Counted from the first letter of the stretch, positions 9,781 to 17,865 are shown. The stretch is 41,003 nucleotides of DNA from Streptomyces tailanensis (GCF_008386495.1 NZ_VTHJ01000050.1:1-41003), one strand, 5' to 3'. Translations and numbers: made by a program. Notes: generated from the sequence alone by a model not told the origin.

Positions 9781-11114
9781 CGGAGACGACCTACTGGCTC
9801 GAACACGCCTGGCTCGGCACCCATGTCGAGCCCGGCGTGGCCTTGGAGGTGACGGACGGTCGGATCACGGCGGTCCGCACGGGGACGCCCGCTCCGCCGC
9901 AAGGGGCTGAGGTGCTGCGCGGCCTCACGCTGCCGGGCTTGGCCAACAGCCATTCCCACGCATTCCACCGGGCCCTGCGCGGCACCGTCCAGGTCGGCTC
10001 CGGCACCTTCTGGACCTGGCGCGAGGTCATGTACCAGGTCGCGGACCGGCTGACCCCGGACACGTACCACGCCCTCGCCCGCGCGGTGTACGCCGAGATG
10101 GCGCTGGCCGGTATCACCTCCGTCGGCGAGTTCCACTATGTGCACCACGCCCCCGGCGGCACCTCGTACGCCGACCCCAACGCCATGGGAGAGGCGCTGA
10201 TCGCGGCCGCTCAGGAGGCCGGGATCCGGATCACCCTCCTCGACACCGCCTACCTCTCCTCCGGTTTCGGACAGGCGCCCAACCACCACCAGCTCCGCTT
10301 CTCCGACGGCACGGCGGAGGCGTGGGCGGAACGCTGTTCAGTTCTCAAGGACCGGGATCACGCGCGGATCGGTGCGGCCGTCCACTCCGTACGGGCCGTG
10401 CCGGCCGGGCAGTTGGCGACGGTGGCGCGGTGGGCTCAGGAGCGGCGGGCCCCGCTGCACGTGCATCTCTCGGAGCAGACGGCGGAGAACGACGCCTGCC
10501 AGGAGACACACGGCTGCACACCCACCCAACTCCTCGCCGAAAACGGGGTGTTGGGGCCGAGGGCGACGGGCGTGCACAACACCCACCTCACCGATACCGA
10601 CATCGCCCTGCTCGGCGACAGCGGCACCGGCACCTGTATGTGCCCCACCACCGAACGCGACCTCGCCGACGGCATCGGCCCCGCCGTGGCCCTGCAACGG
10701 GCGGGCTCCCCGCTCTGCCTCGGCTCCGACAGCCACGCCGTCGTCGACCTCCTCGAAGAGGCGCGCGCGATGGAGCTGAACGAGCGGCTGCGCACCCGTA
10801 CCCGGGGTCACTGGCCGGCGGCGGCCCTGCTGCGGGCGGCCTCGGCCGACGGCCACGCGGCCCTCGGCTGGGACGAGGCGGGCACCCTGGAACCGGGCGC
10901 GCTCGCCGACTTCACGACGATCGCGCTCGACTCGGTCAGGACGGCAGGCCCGCCTCCACGGCTCGGCGCGGAGACGGCTGTATTCGCCGCGTCGGCAGCA
11001 GATGTGTGCCATACGGTCGTGGGCGGTCGGCACGTCGTACGGGACGGGGCGCACGCCCTCGTACCGGATGTGCCGAAAGCCCTCGCGGACGCCGTCGCAG
11101 CCCTGCGCGGATGA
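9777..11114 (+). CDS. hutF: Formimidoylglutamate deiminase
   Basis: A 445-residue amidohydrolase-superfamily enzyme that turns N-formimidoyl-L-glutamate into N-formyl-L-glutamate and ammonia, the HutF branch of histidine degradation. It shows the metal motif GLANSHSHAFHRALRG (HxH form), GITSVGEFHYVHH, HVHLSEQTAEN, GVHNTHLTDTDI, CMCPTTERDLADGIGP and LGSDSHAVVDLLEEARAMEL with the catalytic Asp. The length is typical. The GTG at 9777 overlaps the preceding stop (GTGA), so it is translationally coupled. Its product needs a deformylase to give glutamate, for which the neighbouring M20 enzyme is the obvious candidate. Confidence 0.93.
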   Translation: MTETTYWLEHAWLGTHVEPGVALEVTDGRITAVRTGTPAPPQGAEVLRGLTLPGLANSHSHAFHRALRGTVQVGSGTFWTWREVMYQVADRLTPDTYHALARAVYAEMALAGITSVGEFHYVHHAPGGTSYADPNAMGEALIAAAQEAGIRITLLDTAYLSSGFGQAPNHHQLRFSDGTAEAWAERCSVLKDRDHARIGAAVHSVRAVPAGQLATVARWAQERRAPLHVHLSEQTAENDACQETHGCTPTQLLAENGVLGPRATGVHNTHLTDTDIALLGDSGTGTCMCPTTERDLADGIGPAVALQRAGSPLCLGSDSHAVVDLLEEARAMELNERLRTRTRGHWPAAALLRAASADGHAALGWDEAGTLEPGALADFTTIALDSVRTAGPPPRLGAETAVFAASAADVCHTVVGGRHVVRDGAHALVPDVPKALADAVAALRG

Positions 11115-11179
11115 CCCCACCCCCGTCGCCCCCCGACCCGGACCCCGAGCCCACCGCCGACCAGGCCACCAAGGACGCC

Positions 11180-12394
11180 ATGAGCAGCCCGACGACCGTC
11201 AGCCCCGCCAACTCCGCGAGCACCGCCAGCACGCTCATCACCAACATCGCTGCCCTGGTCACCAACGACCCCTCCCTCGGCGACGGATCCCCCCTCGGAC
11301 TGGTCCAGGACGCGGCCGTCGTCATCGACGGTGAACGCATCGCGTGGACCGGTGATCAAAGCAAAGCACCCGCCACTGACAATCGGGTCGACGCCGGTGG
11401 CCGGGCGGTGCTTCCGGGCTTCGTGGACTCCCACTCCCACCTCGTCTTCGCGGGCGACCGGACCGCCGAGTTCAACGCCCGCATGTCCGGCCGCCCCTAC
11501 AGCGCCGGCGGCATCCGCACCACGGTCGCCGCCACCCGCGCCGCGAGCGACGAGGAACTGGAGGCGAACCTCACCCGTTACCTCCGCGAGGCCCTCCGCC
11601 AGGGCACGACCACCTTCGAGACGAAGTCCGGCTACGGCCTGACCGTCGAGGACGAGGCCCGGGCCCTGCGCATCGCCGCCCGGCACACCGACGAGGTCAC
11701 CTACCTCGGCGCCCACATCGTGCCCCCCGACCACGCCGACGACCCCGCCGCCTACGTGGCCCTGGTCACCGGCGAGATGCTCGACGCCTGTGCCCCGTAC
11801 GCCCGTTGGGCCGACGTCTTCTGCGAGAAGGGGGCCTTCGACGGCGACCAGGCCCGCGCGATCCTCACGGCCGGCAAGGCGAAGGGCCTGCACCCGCGCA
11901 TCCACGCCAACCAGCTCTCTTACGGGCCTGGCGTGCAACTCGCCGTCGAGCTGGACGCGGCCAGCGCGGACCACTGCACCCACCTCACCGACGCCGACGT
12001 GGACGCCCTCGCGAACAGCCGTACGGTCGCCACGCTGCTGCCCGGCGCCGAGTTCTCCACCCGCGCCGAGTGGCCGAACGCCCGCCGGCTGCTCGACGCG
12101 GGCGTCACCGTCGCCCTCTCGACCGACTGCAACCCGGGGTCGTCCTTCACCTCGTCCGTCCCGTTCTGCGTCGCGCTCGCGGTACGGGACATGGGGATGA
12201 CACCGGACGAGGCGGTCTGGTCGGCCACGGCCGGGGGCGCGCGGGCGCTCCGCCGCGACGACATCGGCCGCCTCACGCCGGGCGCGTACGCCGACCTGCT
12301 GCTCCTGGACGCGCCGAGCCACGTCCATCTCGCCTACCGGCCGGGAGTTCCCCTGGTCACGGGCGTGTGGCGGCGCGGGACGCGCGTGGTCTGA
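11180..12394 (+). CDS. hutI: Imidazolonepropionase
   Basis: A 404-residue amidohydrolase that opens 4-imidazolone-5-propanoate to N-formimidoyl-L-glutamate. Family motifs are LPGFVDSHSHLVFAGDR, NARMSGRPYSAGGIRTTVAATR, TTFETKSGYGLT, YLGAHIVP, VDVFCE-like ADVFCEKGAF, HANQLSYGPG, SADHCTHLTD, LLPGAEFSTR and ALSTDCNPGSSFTSS. I prefer the ATG at 11180, preceded by AAGGA, because the protein then has family length. An ATG at 11111 overlapping the hutF stop (ATGA) would add a 23-residue Pro/Asp-rich leader, and ribosomes may re-initiate from there. It is the last gene of the hut operon; a convergent gene ends 36 bp on. Confidence 0.94.
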   Translation: MSSPTTVSPANSASTASTLITNIAALVTNDPSLGDGSPLGLVQDAAVVIDGERIAWTGDQSKAPATDNRVDAGGRAVLPGFVDSHSHLVFAGDRTAEFNARMSGRPYSAGGIRTTVAATRAASDEELEANLTRYLREALRQGTTTFETKSGYGLTVEDEARALRIAARHTDEVTYLGAHIVPPDHADDPAAYVALVTGEMLDACAPYARWADVFCEKGAFDGDQARAILTAGKAKGLHPRIHANQLSYGPGVQLAVELDAASADHCTHLTDADVDALANSRTVATLLPGAEFSTRAEWPNARRLLDAGVTVALSTDCNPGSSFTSSVPFCVALAVRDMGMTPDEAVWSATAGGARALRRDDIGRLTPGAYADLLLLDAPSHVHLAYRPGVPLVTGVWRRGTRVV

Positions 12395-12402
12395 CCAGGG
12401 AC

Positions 12403-12430
12403 CAGGGGAAGGGGATCAGGGGAAGGGGAT
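12403..12430. repeat. 14-bp tandem repeat between convergent genes
   Basis: The unit CAGGGGAAGGGGAT occurs twice in tandem (12403-12416 and 12417-12430), followed by a partial third copy (CAGGG). The stop codon of the minus-strand gene ends in the last base of unit 2. No terminator hairpin is evident in this gap. Confidence 0.7.
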
Positions 12431-14199
12431 CAGGGTGCCCCGGCGCGCCACCGCTGCCCCGCACGCCCCGTCGCCTCGGCCAGGAAGACCGAGCCCAGCT
12501 TGTCCGGTGTCACCGCCTGGTCCGGGGCGATGGCCGGGCGGATCAAGCCCTGGGAGTCGACCGTGAACCGGAGGTTCTCGCCGTTGTCGCCGTCGAGCGC
12601 GTCGCACTCCCAGATGCCCACGCCCTCGTCGGTCCCCCCACGGCTGTCGAGGCAAAGGTCGGGGTCGGCGAAGGACTGGAGGGCGTCCCGGTGTGAGTCG
12701 ACGCGCCAGCGCTGGGTGTCACGGGAGGAGCAGGTGGCGGTGACGACGTCGGTGCCGTCCTCCAACTCCCCCCGGATGTCCAGGCACAGGCCCGTGGCGA
12801 CGTTCACCACCTGGGCGTAGGCGCCGTTCAGCGGGGGCCCTGACGGCAGCGACGGTGTCCGGCGGTCGGTGTTCGACGGGCTCGGACTCTTCGTCTGCTC
12901 GGGCGGCTTCGTCGGTTTCGGGGACTCCGAAGGACTCTCGCTGGTCGAGGCGGAGGGGGACGGGGATGGAGTCGGGCTCGACGGGACCGGTGACGTCACG
13001 CTCCCCGGCGGCGGGTTCGTCGGCGTACCGATGGAATCGGCCGCGTCCGGGGATGAGGAGCCGCCCGAGTACACCAGGAAGACCAGCAGCGGGGCCAGGG
13101 CCACCCCCAGGACCACCGAACTCACCACGAGCCGACGGGAGGCGGGCCGCGCCGCCCCGGGCACCGCCCCCGCGCCACCTTCCGCCCCCGCTCCTGTCCT
13201 CGGATCCAGCGTCCCCCTCCCCGCCGTGGCCGTATCCGCCGCGGCATCCGACCAGTTGGCGATCGTCGCCGTCACCGGTTCCGCCACCCCGGCTGTCGCC
13301 CCTGCTGCCGTCCCGGTCGCGGCCCCCGTCTCCGCCGTCTCCGCCGCCGTCGCCCAAGGACGACGGCGAGGCGTATTCGGCTCTCTGCGCGCGTACGCCG
13401 TACCGCCCCACGGCAGCAGCCCCGCCGCCAGGGCCGCGCGCGGGGCGTCCCGCAGGGTGCACAGCTCCTCGTACGCGCCGGTGCAGTGCGCGCAGTGCGC
13501 CATGTGGGACTGCAGATCCGTGCTGTGGCGGGGCGTGTCCGGGCGTACGGACTCCTCGATCAGCCGGCGGAAGTCCTGGCAGCGCGGATCATCGGAGGCG
13601 GCGAGGCGGACCTTGAGACAGGCCTGGCGCAGGACGTGGAGCGCGGGCTTCTGCTTGTACGCCACGTGGTCGGCGGCGAGACCGAGGAACAGGGCCGTAC
13701 GGTCGTCGGGTTCACGCTCCACGATGCCGTACCAGATGAGGCCCTGGGCACGGGGCGGCAGAGACTCGAACGCCGCGAGCAGTGGTGGCACCGGGCCGTC
13801 GGGACCGGTCGTGCGCAGGGTGTGGAGCAGGGTCGGATCGAGGCCGGTCGCGTGGTCGTCCCGGGCCCAGGCGGCGGCCGACCGGCCGGTCAGGAGCAGC
13901 AGTTGGTGCCGCCACGGGACGCTCGGCTCGCTGCCGCGCGCCGTCTCCCGGGTCGCGAGGGAGAACACCTGTGCCGCCAACTGCCGGGCCGCGGACTCGC
14001 TCGCCGCGCACAGGCGTGCGTAGGCGAGGACCGACGGGTGGTGGCGTGCGCGGAGTTCGCGCAGGGCCGGGTACGCGAGGGGCGTGTTGGCGCGTAACAG
14101 CGCGGTGAGGCGCGCGTCGGACGCGTCCGCGCACCCGGTGCCGTCACCGGTGCCGTCACCGATGTCGTCGTCGGGGCGCTCGTCTTGAGCCCGAGCCAT
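12430..14199 (-). CDS. ECF-sigma-like/zinc-finger membrane protein with ricin-type lectin domain
   Basis: A 589-residue single-span membrane protein. Residues about 25-200 look like a degenerate ECF sigma factor: RARHHPSVLAYARLCAASESAARQLAAQVFSLATRETARG resembles region 2, and FESLPPRAQGLIWYGIVEREP resembles region 4. HMAHCAHC near 230 looks like the HxxxCxxC of anti-sigma zinc-binding domains. A membrane helix (RLVVSSVVLGVALAPLLVFLVY) near 370 is followed by a Pro/Ser/Thr linker and a C-terminal ricin-type beta-trefoil (CLDIRG, CSSRDTQRWRVDSH, CLDSRGG, AGQRWRAG). The ATG at 14199 has GAGGAGG 7 nt upstream. It should put the lectin outside and the sigma-like part inside, a possible sugar-sensing regulator. 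It lies downstream of the sigma gene. Confidence 0.8.
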   Translation of the reverse strand: MARAQDERPDDDIGDGTGDGTGCADASDARLTALLRANTPLAYPALRELRARHHPSVLAYARLCAASESAARQLAAQVFSLATRETARGSEPSVPWRHQLLLLTGRSAAAWARDDHATGLDPTLLHTLRTTGPDGPVPPLLAAFESLPPRAQGLIWYGIVEREPDDRTALFLGLAADHVAYKQKPALHVLRQACLKVRLAASDDPRCQDFRRLIEESVRPDTPRHSTDLQSHMAHCAHCTGAYEELCTLRDAPRAALAAGLLPWGGTAYARREPNTPRRRPWATAAETAETGAATGTAAGATAGVAEPVTATIANWSDAAADTATAGRGTLDPRTGAGAEGGAGAVPGAARPASRRLVVSSVVLGVALAPLLVFLVYSGGSSSPDAADSIGTPTNPPPGSVTSPVPSSPTPSPSPSASTSESPSESPKPTKPPEQTKSPSPSNTDRRTPSLPSGPPLNGAYAQVVNVATGLCLDIRGELEDGTDVVTATCSSRDTQRWRVDSHRDALQSFADPDLCLDSRGGTDEGVGIWECDALDGDNGENLRFTVDSQGLIRPAIAPDQAVTPDKLGSVFLAEATGRAGQRWRAGAP

Positions 14200-14350
14200 C
14201 CTCGTGCCTCCTCGCACCCCCGTGTCCGCCCGTTCGGCCTCCTTGCGTACCGAACAGTCTGACGGGTGACCATAGTGAAGGAAGGTGACTCGTGAGAAAA
14301 GGTGTTCCCCGCGGTAAGGGAACGGCAGAATGACGGGACCGGAAACGACT

Positions 14351-14397
14351 CGGCCGGATACCGGAGGAGCGTCACAACTCCTCCGTTACCCGGCCGG
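14351..14397 (-). terminator. Terminator-like hairpin after the sigma gene
   Basis: A long inverted repeat with an inner perfect stem GGAGGAG/CTCCTCC, loop CGTCACAA and an outer CGGCCGG/CCGGCCG stem, separated by two mismatches. It lies about 40 nt past the sigma gene stop and upstream of the next gene on the same strand, so it probably separates the two transcripts. Confidence 0.65.
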
Positions 14398-14402
14398 GTT
14401 GG

Positions 14403-14436
14403 GTCACAGTGGCCCCGTGGTCACAGCGGCCCTGTG
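14403..14436 (-). repeat. 17-bp tandem repeat with two small hairpins
   Basis: GTCACAGTGGCCCCGTG (14403-14419) and GTCACAGCGGCCCTGTG (14420-14436) are tandem copies directly after the sigma stop codon. The second copy read on the minus strand is a perfect hairpin, CACAG-GGCCG-CTGTG; the other differs at one stem position. They may add to termination or transcript stability. Confidence 0.6.
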
Positions 14437-14437
14437 G

Positions 14438-15340
14438 TCATTCCTCGACCGTCAGCCCCTTGCGCAGCCGTACCAACGTCCGTGACAGCAGCCGGGAGAC
14501 GTGCATCTGGGAGATGCCCAGCTCGTCCCCGATCTCGGACTGCGTCATATTGGCGACGAACCGCAAGGAGAGGATCTTCCGGTCGCGCGACGGCAGTTCG
14601 GCGATCAGCGGCTTCAGGGACTCGACGTACTCGATGCCCTCGATCCCGTGGTCCTCGTAGCCGATCCGGTCCGCCAGCGCGCCCTCGGAGTCGTCCTCCT
14701 CCGGCTGGGCGTCGAGCGACGAGGCCGTGTACGCGTTCGACGCGGCCATGCCCTCGACGACCTCGTCATTCGTGAGGCCGAGGCGCTCTGCCAACTCTCC
14801 CACTGTCGGAGCGCGGTCGAGCCTCTGAGCGAGCTCGTCACCGGCCTTTGCCAGGTCGAGCCGGAGTTCCTGAAGACGGCGCGGGACCCGCACGGACCAG
14901 CTCGTGTCACGGAAGAAACGCTTGATCTCGCCGACGATCGTCGGCATCGCGAAGGTGGGGAACTCGACGCCCCGGCTCAGTTCGAAGCGGTCGATCGCCT
15001 TGATCAGGCCGATCGTGCCGACCTGGATGATGTCCTCCATCGGCTCGCTGCGGGAGCGGAAGCGGGAGGCGGCGAACTTGACCAGAGCGAGATTGAGTTC
15101 GACCAGGGTGTTGCGGACGTACGAGTAGTCGTGGGTGCCCTCTTCGAGGGACTCCAGCCGCTCGAAGAGCGTCTTGGACAAGGCCCGGGCATCCACCGGC
15201 CCCACCTCGTCGTACGGGGGGATCTCCGGGAGGCCGGCGAGCGCGTCGCCCTGGTCGTGGGCGAGGTCGTCCGGCGTGTCTTCCGGAGAGGGTGCCGACG
15301 TCGCCCTCTGGGTATGCGATTCGTCGAGCCGGGGTGACAT
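14438..15340 (-). CDS. sigI: SigB/SigF/SigG-family RNA polymerase sigma factor (probably SigI)
   Basis: A 300-residue alternative sigma factor of the stress/sporulation group. Region 2 is clear (LVKFAASRFRSRSEPMEDIIQVGTIGLIKAIDRFELSRGVEFPTFAMPTIVGEIKRFFRDTSW), then region 3 (VRVPRRLQELRLDL ... TVGELAERLGL) and region 4 (LPSRDRKILSLRFVANMTQSEIGDELGISQMHVSRLLSRTLVRLR). The N-terminal 40 residues are acidic and variable. I start at the ATG at 15340, which has GGAGG 5 nt upstream; an ATG at 15352 has no such site. It diverges from anti-anti-sigma and anti-sigma genes. Position next to hutI and these partners matches my recollection of S. coelicolor sigI; the family call is firm, the exact name less so. 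Confidence 0.9.
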   Translation of the reverse strand: MSPRLDESHTQRATSAPSPEDTPDDLAHDQGDALAGLPEIPPYDEVGPVDARALSKTLFERLESLEEGTHDYSYVRNTLVELNLALVKFAASRFRSRSEPMEDIIQVGTIGLIKAIDRFELSRGVEFPTFAMPTIVGEIKRFFRDTSWSVRVPRRLQELRLDLAKAGDELAQRLDRAPTVGELAERLGLTNDEVVEGMAASNAYTASSLDAQPEEDDSEGALADRIGYEDHGIEGIEYVESLKPLIAELPSRDRKILSLRFVANMTQSEIGDELGISQMHVSRLLSRTLVRLRKGLTVEE

Positions 15341-15504
15341 GATGTCCTCCATCGTTCTCGGCGTATGGCCGCCGATGCCAATTCGTGCACTGCGGTGTGC
15401 GGCGCCTCCAAAGCCGGCCGTGTTGATTGGTGTCCCTACTAGCCCTACCCGGTTTCCCGAGGTCGTCGCAAGTGCCTACTGTGGCGAAATGTCCACTCCT
15501 GGGC

Positions 15505-15528
15505 GTTTGTTCGGGTGTCGGAGGGTGT
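15505..15528 (+). promoter_or_regulatory. SigB-type promoter candidate for the anti-anti-sigma gene
   Basis: GTTT (15505-15508), a 14-bp spacer and GGGTGT (15523-15528) fit the GNNT-N14-16-GGGTAT/C pattern of Streptomyces SigB-family promoters with one change in the -10 box. Transcription would start near 15535, which favours the ATG at 15589. Confidence 0.4.
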
Positions 15529-15588
15529 GGAGAAGGCGTAGTGTTCGAGGGCGAGTCAGCAGCCACGACGGGTCGGGAGAGAGACGGC

Positions 15589-15957
15589 ATGGACCGTGGG
15601 ACGGTCGGCAGCGCACAGTCGGGCCGACTACGGGTCGAGGTGCGGGAAGAGGGCCCCAGCGCCGTCGTGACCCCGGCGGGTGAGCTCGATCACCACACCG
15701 CCGATCTGTTGCGTGAGCCACTCGAAGGCTGCCTGGACAAAGGATTCACGCGCCTGGTCGTGGACTGCTCGCGGCTGGAGTTCTGCGACTCCACCGGGCT
15801 CAACGTCCTCCTGGGTGTCCGGCTGAGGGTCGATGCCGCGGGCGGCGGGGTCCATCTGGCGGCGATGCTGCCGGCGGTCGCCCGGGTCTTCGAGATCACC
15901 GGGGCGGACGCGGTCTTCACCGTTCACGACACCCTCGACGCGGCGCTGGCCGACTAG
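15589..15957 (+). CDS. STAS-domain anti-anti-sigma factor
   Basis: A 122-residue SpoIIAA/RsbV-like protein. It has VTPAGELDHHTADLLREPL, RLVVDCSRLEFCDSTGLNVLLG, and a final VFTVHDTLDAAL. Ser68 in DSTG is the residue normally phosphorylated by the anti-sigma kinase; the dephosphorylated form captures the anti-sigma factor and frees sigma. I start at the ATG at 15589, preceded by GGGAGAGAG; a GTG at 15541 would add 16 residues but lies too near the likely transcription start. It is divergent from the sigma gene. It corresponds in type and position to the protein named ArsI in S. coelicolor, as I recall. Confidence 0.92.
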   Translation: MDRGTVGSAQSGRLRVEVREEGPSAVVTPAGELDHHTADLLREPLEGCLDKGFTRLVVDCSRLEFCDSTGLNVLLGVRLRVDAAGGGVHLAAMLPAVARVFEITGADAVFTVHDTLDAALAD

Positions 15958-16074
15958 AGCGTGTGAGTTTGACCGTGTGAGTCGCGCCACGGCTCCCCAT
16001 GTTTGACGAACCTCACCCCGGTCCGCGCTCCGGACCGCATGTCACTCCGTGACCAGCGGGTTACTCGGGTCACA

Positions 16075-16099
16075 GGTTCTGTGCCGAAAACGTGGGTGT
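16075..16099 (+). promoter_or_regulatory. SigB-type promoter candidate for the anti-sigma gene
   Basis: GGTT (16075-16078), a 15-bp spacer and GGGTGT (16094-16099) share the GNNT-N14-16-GGGTnT layout, and the identical -10 hexamer, with the candidate at 15505-15528. It lies about 190 bp before the anti-sigma start codon. Confidence 0.35.
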
Positions 16100-16164
16100 T
16101 CTGACGGTTCGCTCGGGCAGGAGACATCCTGAACGGGTCGGCAGTCGCGACGGAAGCGCGGAAG

Positions 16165-16200
16165 TACGGATGGCACTTGCGGATGGCACTACGGATGACA
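16165..16200. repeat. 13-bp tandem repeat
   Basis: TACGGATGGCACT (16165-16177) and TGCGGATGGCACT (16178-16190) are followed by a degenerate partial unit ACGGATGACA. It lies in the leader between the promoter candidate and the anti-sigma gene. Confidence 0.65.
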
Positions 16201-16289
16201 GCACGGAACGGCACGTGCCGCGGGTCTTTGTCCCGCACCCTTGATGAGTCCTGAATCGTGAACTGGTGAATCGGTGAGGTGAAGCGCTG

Positions 16290-16871
16290 ATGAGCACCAC
16301 CCGGCCTTTCTCGCCGGGCGACCGCGGCCCGGAACCGGGTGTCGGCGGCGCTTCCGGGGCGCCCGGAGAGGACCCGCCGACGGCGCCCGCCGGTGCCGCG
16401 TCTGCCAGTGCCGTGCCTGTCGGTGCCGCGCCCGCGGCCGCGCCCGCCGGTGCCGTGAACGATGGCCGGTCCCGGCGGCTCGGCTTCGACGGCGAGAGTG
16501 GTGTGGTGCCGCTCGCCCGTGACTTCACCCGCCAGGCGCTGTACGCGTGGGGGTGGTTGCCCGCGGCCACCGCCGACCAGCGGGCCGCGGCGGAGGATGT
16601 GCTGCTGGTGGTCTCCGAGTTGGTCACCAACGCGTGTCTCCATGCGGGGGGCCCGGCCGAGTTGTGGATCCGGTGCGACAACAAGGTGCTGCGGATCGAG
16701 GTGTCCGACCGGGGGGCGGGGTCTCCGGCGCCGCGGACGCCGCATCGGGCGGGGCGGCCGGGTGGGCATGGGATGTTCATCGTGCAGCGGCTTTGTCTTG
16801 ACTGGGGGGTTGTACGGACTCCTGGGGCTGCCGGGAAGACGGTTTGGGCGGAGTTGGGGGCGCCGGCCTAA
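16290..16871 (+). CDS. HATPase anti-sigma factor (serine kinase)
   Basis: A 193-residue SpoIIAB/RsbW-like protein that binds a SigB-family sigma factor and phosphorylates its STAS antagonist. Residues 1-60 are an Ala/Pro/Gly-rich, probably disordered extension. The GHKL ATPase core follows: N-box EDVLLVVSELVTNACLHAGG, G1 box VSDRGAGSP, G2 box GGHGMFIVQRLCLDWGV, and a final GKTVWAEL strand. The ATG at 16290 has GAGGTGA upstream. Together with the divergent sigma gene and the STAS gene it forms a complete partner switch. It matches in place the S. coelicolor protein called PrsI, as I recall. A dispersed repeat lies just past its stop. Confidence 0.9.
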   Translation: MSTTRPFSPGDRGPEPGVGGASGAPGEDPPTAPAGAASASAVPVGAAPAAAPAGAVNDGRSRRLGFDGESGVVPLARDFTRQALYAWGWLPAATADQRAAAEDVLLVVSELVTNACLHAGGPAELWIRCDNKVLRIEVSDRGAGSPAPRTPHRAGRPGGHGMFIVQRLCLDWGVVRTPGAAGKTVWAELGAPA

Positions 16872-16884
16872 GCGCCGTAGGGGG

Positions 16885-16982
16885 CTTGCGGTTCGGGGGC
16901 TGCGGGTCGTTCGTGGTTGCTCGCGCCACGCGGCGGAGCCGCATATCGATACAGCCCCGCGCCCCTTGGGTTTCCCGGGCTC
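16885..16982 (+). repeat. Dispersed 3'-flanking repeat, copy C
   Basis: Full copy starting within about 25 nt of the anti-sigma stop codon and in the same direction as that gene: CTGCGGGTCGTTCGTGG, GCTCGCGCCACGCGG, the hairpin GCGGCGGAGCCGC, ATATCGATACAGC and CCCCGCGCCCC. It is nearly identical in its core to copies B and D. Confidence 0.88.
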
Positions 16983-17080
16983 GGCTCAACCGTGAATGTG
17001 GGGCCCGGTTCATCGACACATATCCAACACCTGCGTGTGTCTTCCTTCTCCAAGACCCCCGGCGTACCTTGAGCGGCCGA

Positions 17081-17097
17081 TCTGATGTTCCGTCAGA
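17081..17097. promoter_or_regulatory. Inverted repeat directly before the surface-protein operon
   Basis: TCTGA-TGTTCCG-TCAGA lies 16 bp before the GTG at 17113, with TTGAGC at 17069-17074 upstream as a possible -35 box. Without a good -10 box, the promoter assignment stays weak; the repeat could be an operator. Confidence 0.35.
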
Positions 17098-17112
17098 ATG
17101 TGGGGTGCCGAG

Positions 17113-17832
17113 GTGTCGTACCGGACGTACCAGAAACGAACCGCCGCGCTCGCGTCCCTCGCGGCCCTGGCCGGCTCGGCGGTGCTGATGGCCGCCCCCG
17201 TGGCCCATGCCGAGGTCGTGGACGTCGAGTACAACTGCAAGACGCCGATCGGTGACAAGTCCGCCGTGTCGCCCATCGACATCAAGGGCGTCGAGGAAGG
17301 CGGCGGCTACAAGATCACCATGTCCTGGCAGAAGGGCGTCTCGTCCAGCCCGGTCGAACTGGGCAAGGGCGCGATGAGTCCGAGTGCCACGATCAAGCTG
17401 AGCGGTGCCGAGAGCGGCACGCTCACGGTGACGGGGCCGGCCAACCAGGAGGCGATTCCGGCCGACACCCCCATCAAGATCAACGACCTGAGCGGGACGT
17501 ACACCCCGAAGAAGTCCGGAAAGGTCGACTTCACCGCGGGTGTACTCACCATCAAGGCCCTCGGCACGGTCACCACATGCATGCCGGGTAACAACCCCGG
17601 CCCGTCCCTGAGCCTCGACGTCACGGCGGCGGCGGGCGGGAGCGCGTCGGGCGGGACGGGTGGCTCGGCCTCGGGCGGTACGGGCGGCACGGACGGTTCG
17701 GGTGGCGAGCTTCCGCAGACCGGTCCCCTGGACTCCGCGGTCGCCCTCGGCACGCTCGGCGGCACGGTGCTGCTCGCGGGCACGGCGGGCGTGTTGTGGG
17801 TGACCCGCAGGAACCAGGCCGTACGTCGCTGA
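17113..17832 (+). CDS. Cell-wall-anchored surface protein with LPQTG sorting signal
   Basis: A 239-residue secreted protein. A signal peptide (YRTYQKRTAALASLAALAGSAVLMAAPVAHA) is followed by a 130-residue domain starting VVDVEYNCKTPIGDKSAVSPIDIK and ending GTVTTCMPG, with two cysteines that could pair. A Gly/Ser/Thr linker leads to the C-terminal LPQTG, a hydrophobic helix and the positive tail RRNQAVRR, the layout of a sortase substrate. The domain recurs in the protein encoded at 19026-20474. I start at the GTG at 17113, with GGGG 7 nt upstream; the ATG at 17098 has no ribosome site. Function is unknown; covalent wall display is inferred from the sorting signal. Confidence 0.85.
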   Translation: MSYRTYQKRTAALASLAALAGSAVLMAAPVAHAEVVDVEYNCKTPIGDKSAVSPIDIKGVEEGGGYKITMSWQKGVSSSPVELGKGAMSPSATIKLSGAESGTLTVTGPANQEAIPADTPIKINDLSGTYTPKKSGKVDFTAGVLTIKALGTVTTCMPGNNPGPSLSLDVTAAAGGSASGGTGGSASGGTGGTDGSGGELPQTGPLDSAVALGTLGGTVLLAGTAGVLWVTRRNQAVRR

Positions 17833-17865
17833 AGGCGCGAGTCGAGTCGTGACGGGAGCGGTGAC

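Larger units (their letters stand above)
15958..16289. other. 332-bp gap between the two sigma-partner genes
   Basis: No gene is supported here. It contains a second SigB-type promoter candidate at 16075-16099 and a 13-bp tandem repeat at 16165-16200, followed by the 5' leader of the anti-sigma gene. I see no clear terminator after the anti-anti-sigma gene. Confidence 0.6.

Noticed and set aside
15400..15470. SigB-type promoter for the sigma gene on the minus strand
   Set aside because: A GGGTAG hexamer is present, but no GNNT box lies at 14-16 bp upstream, so autoregulation of the sigma gene is not supported here.
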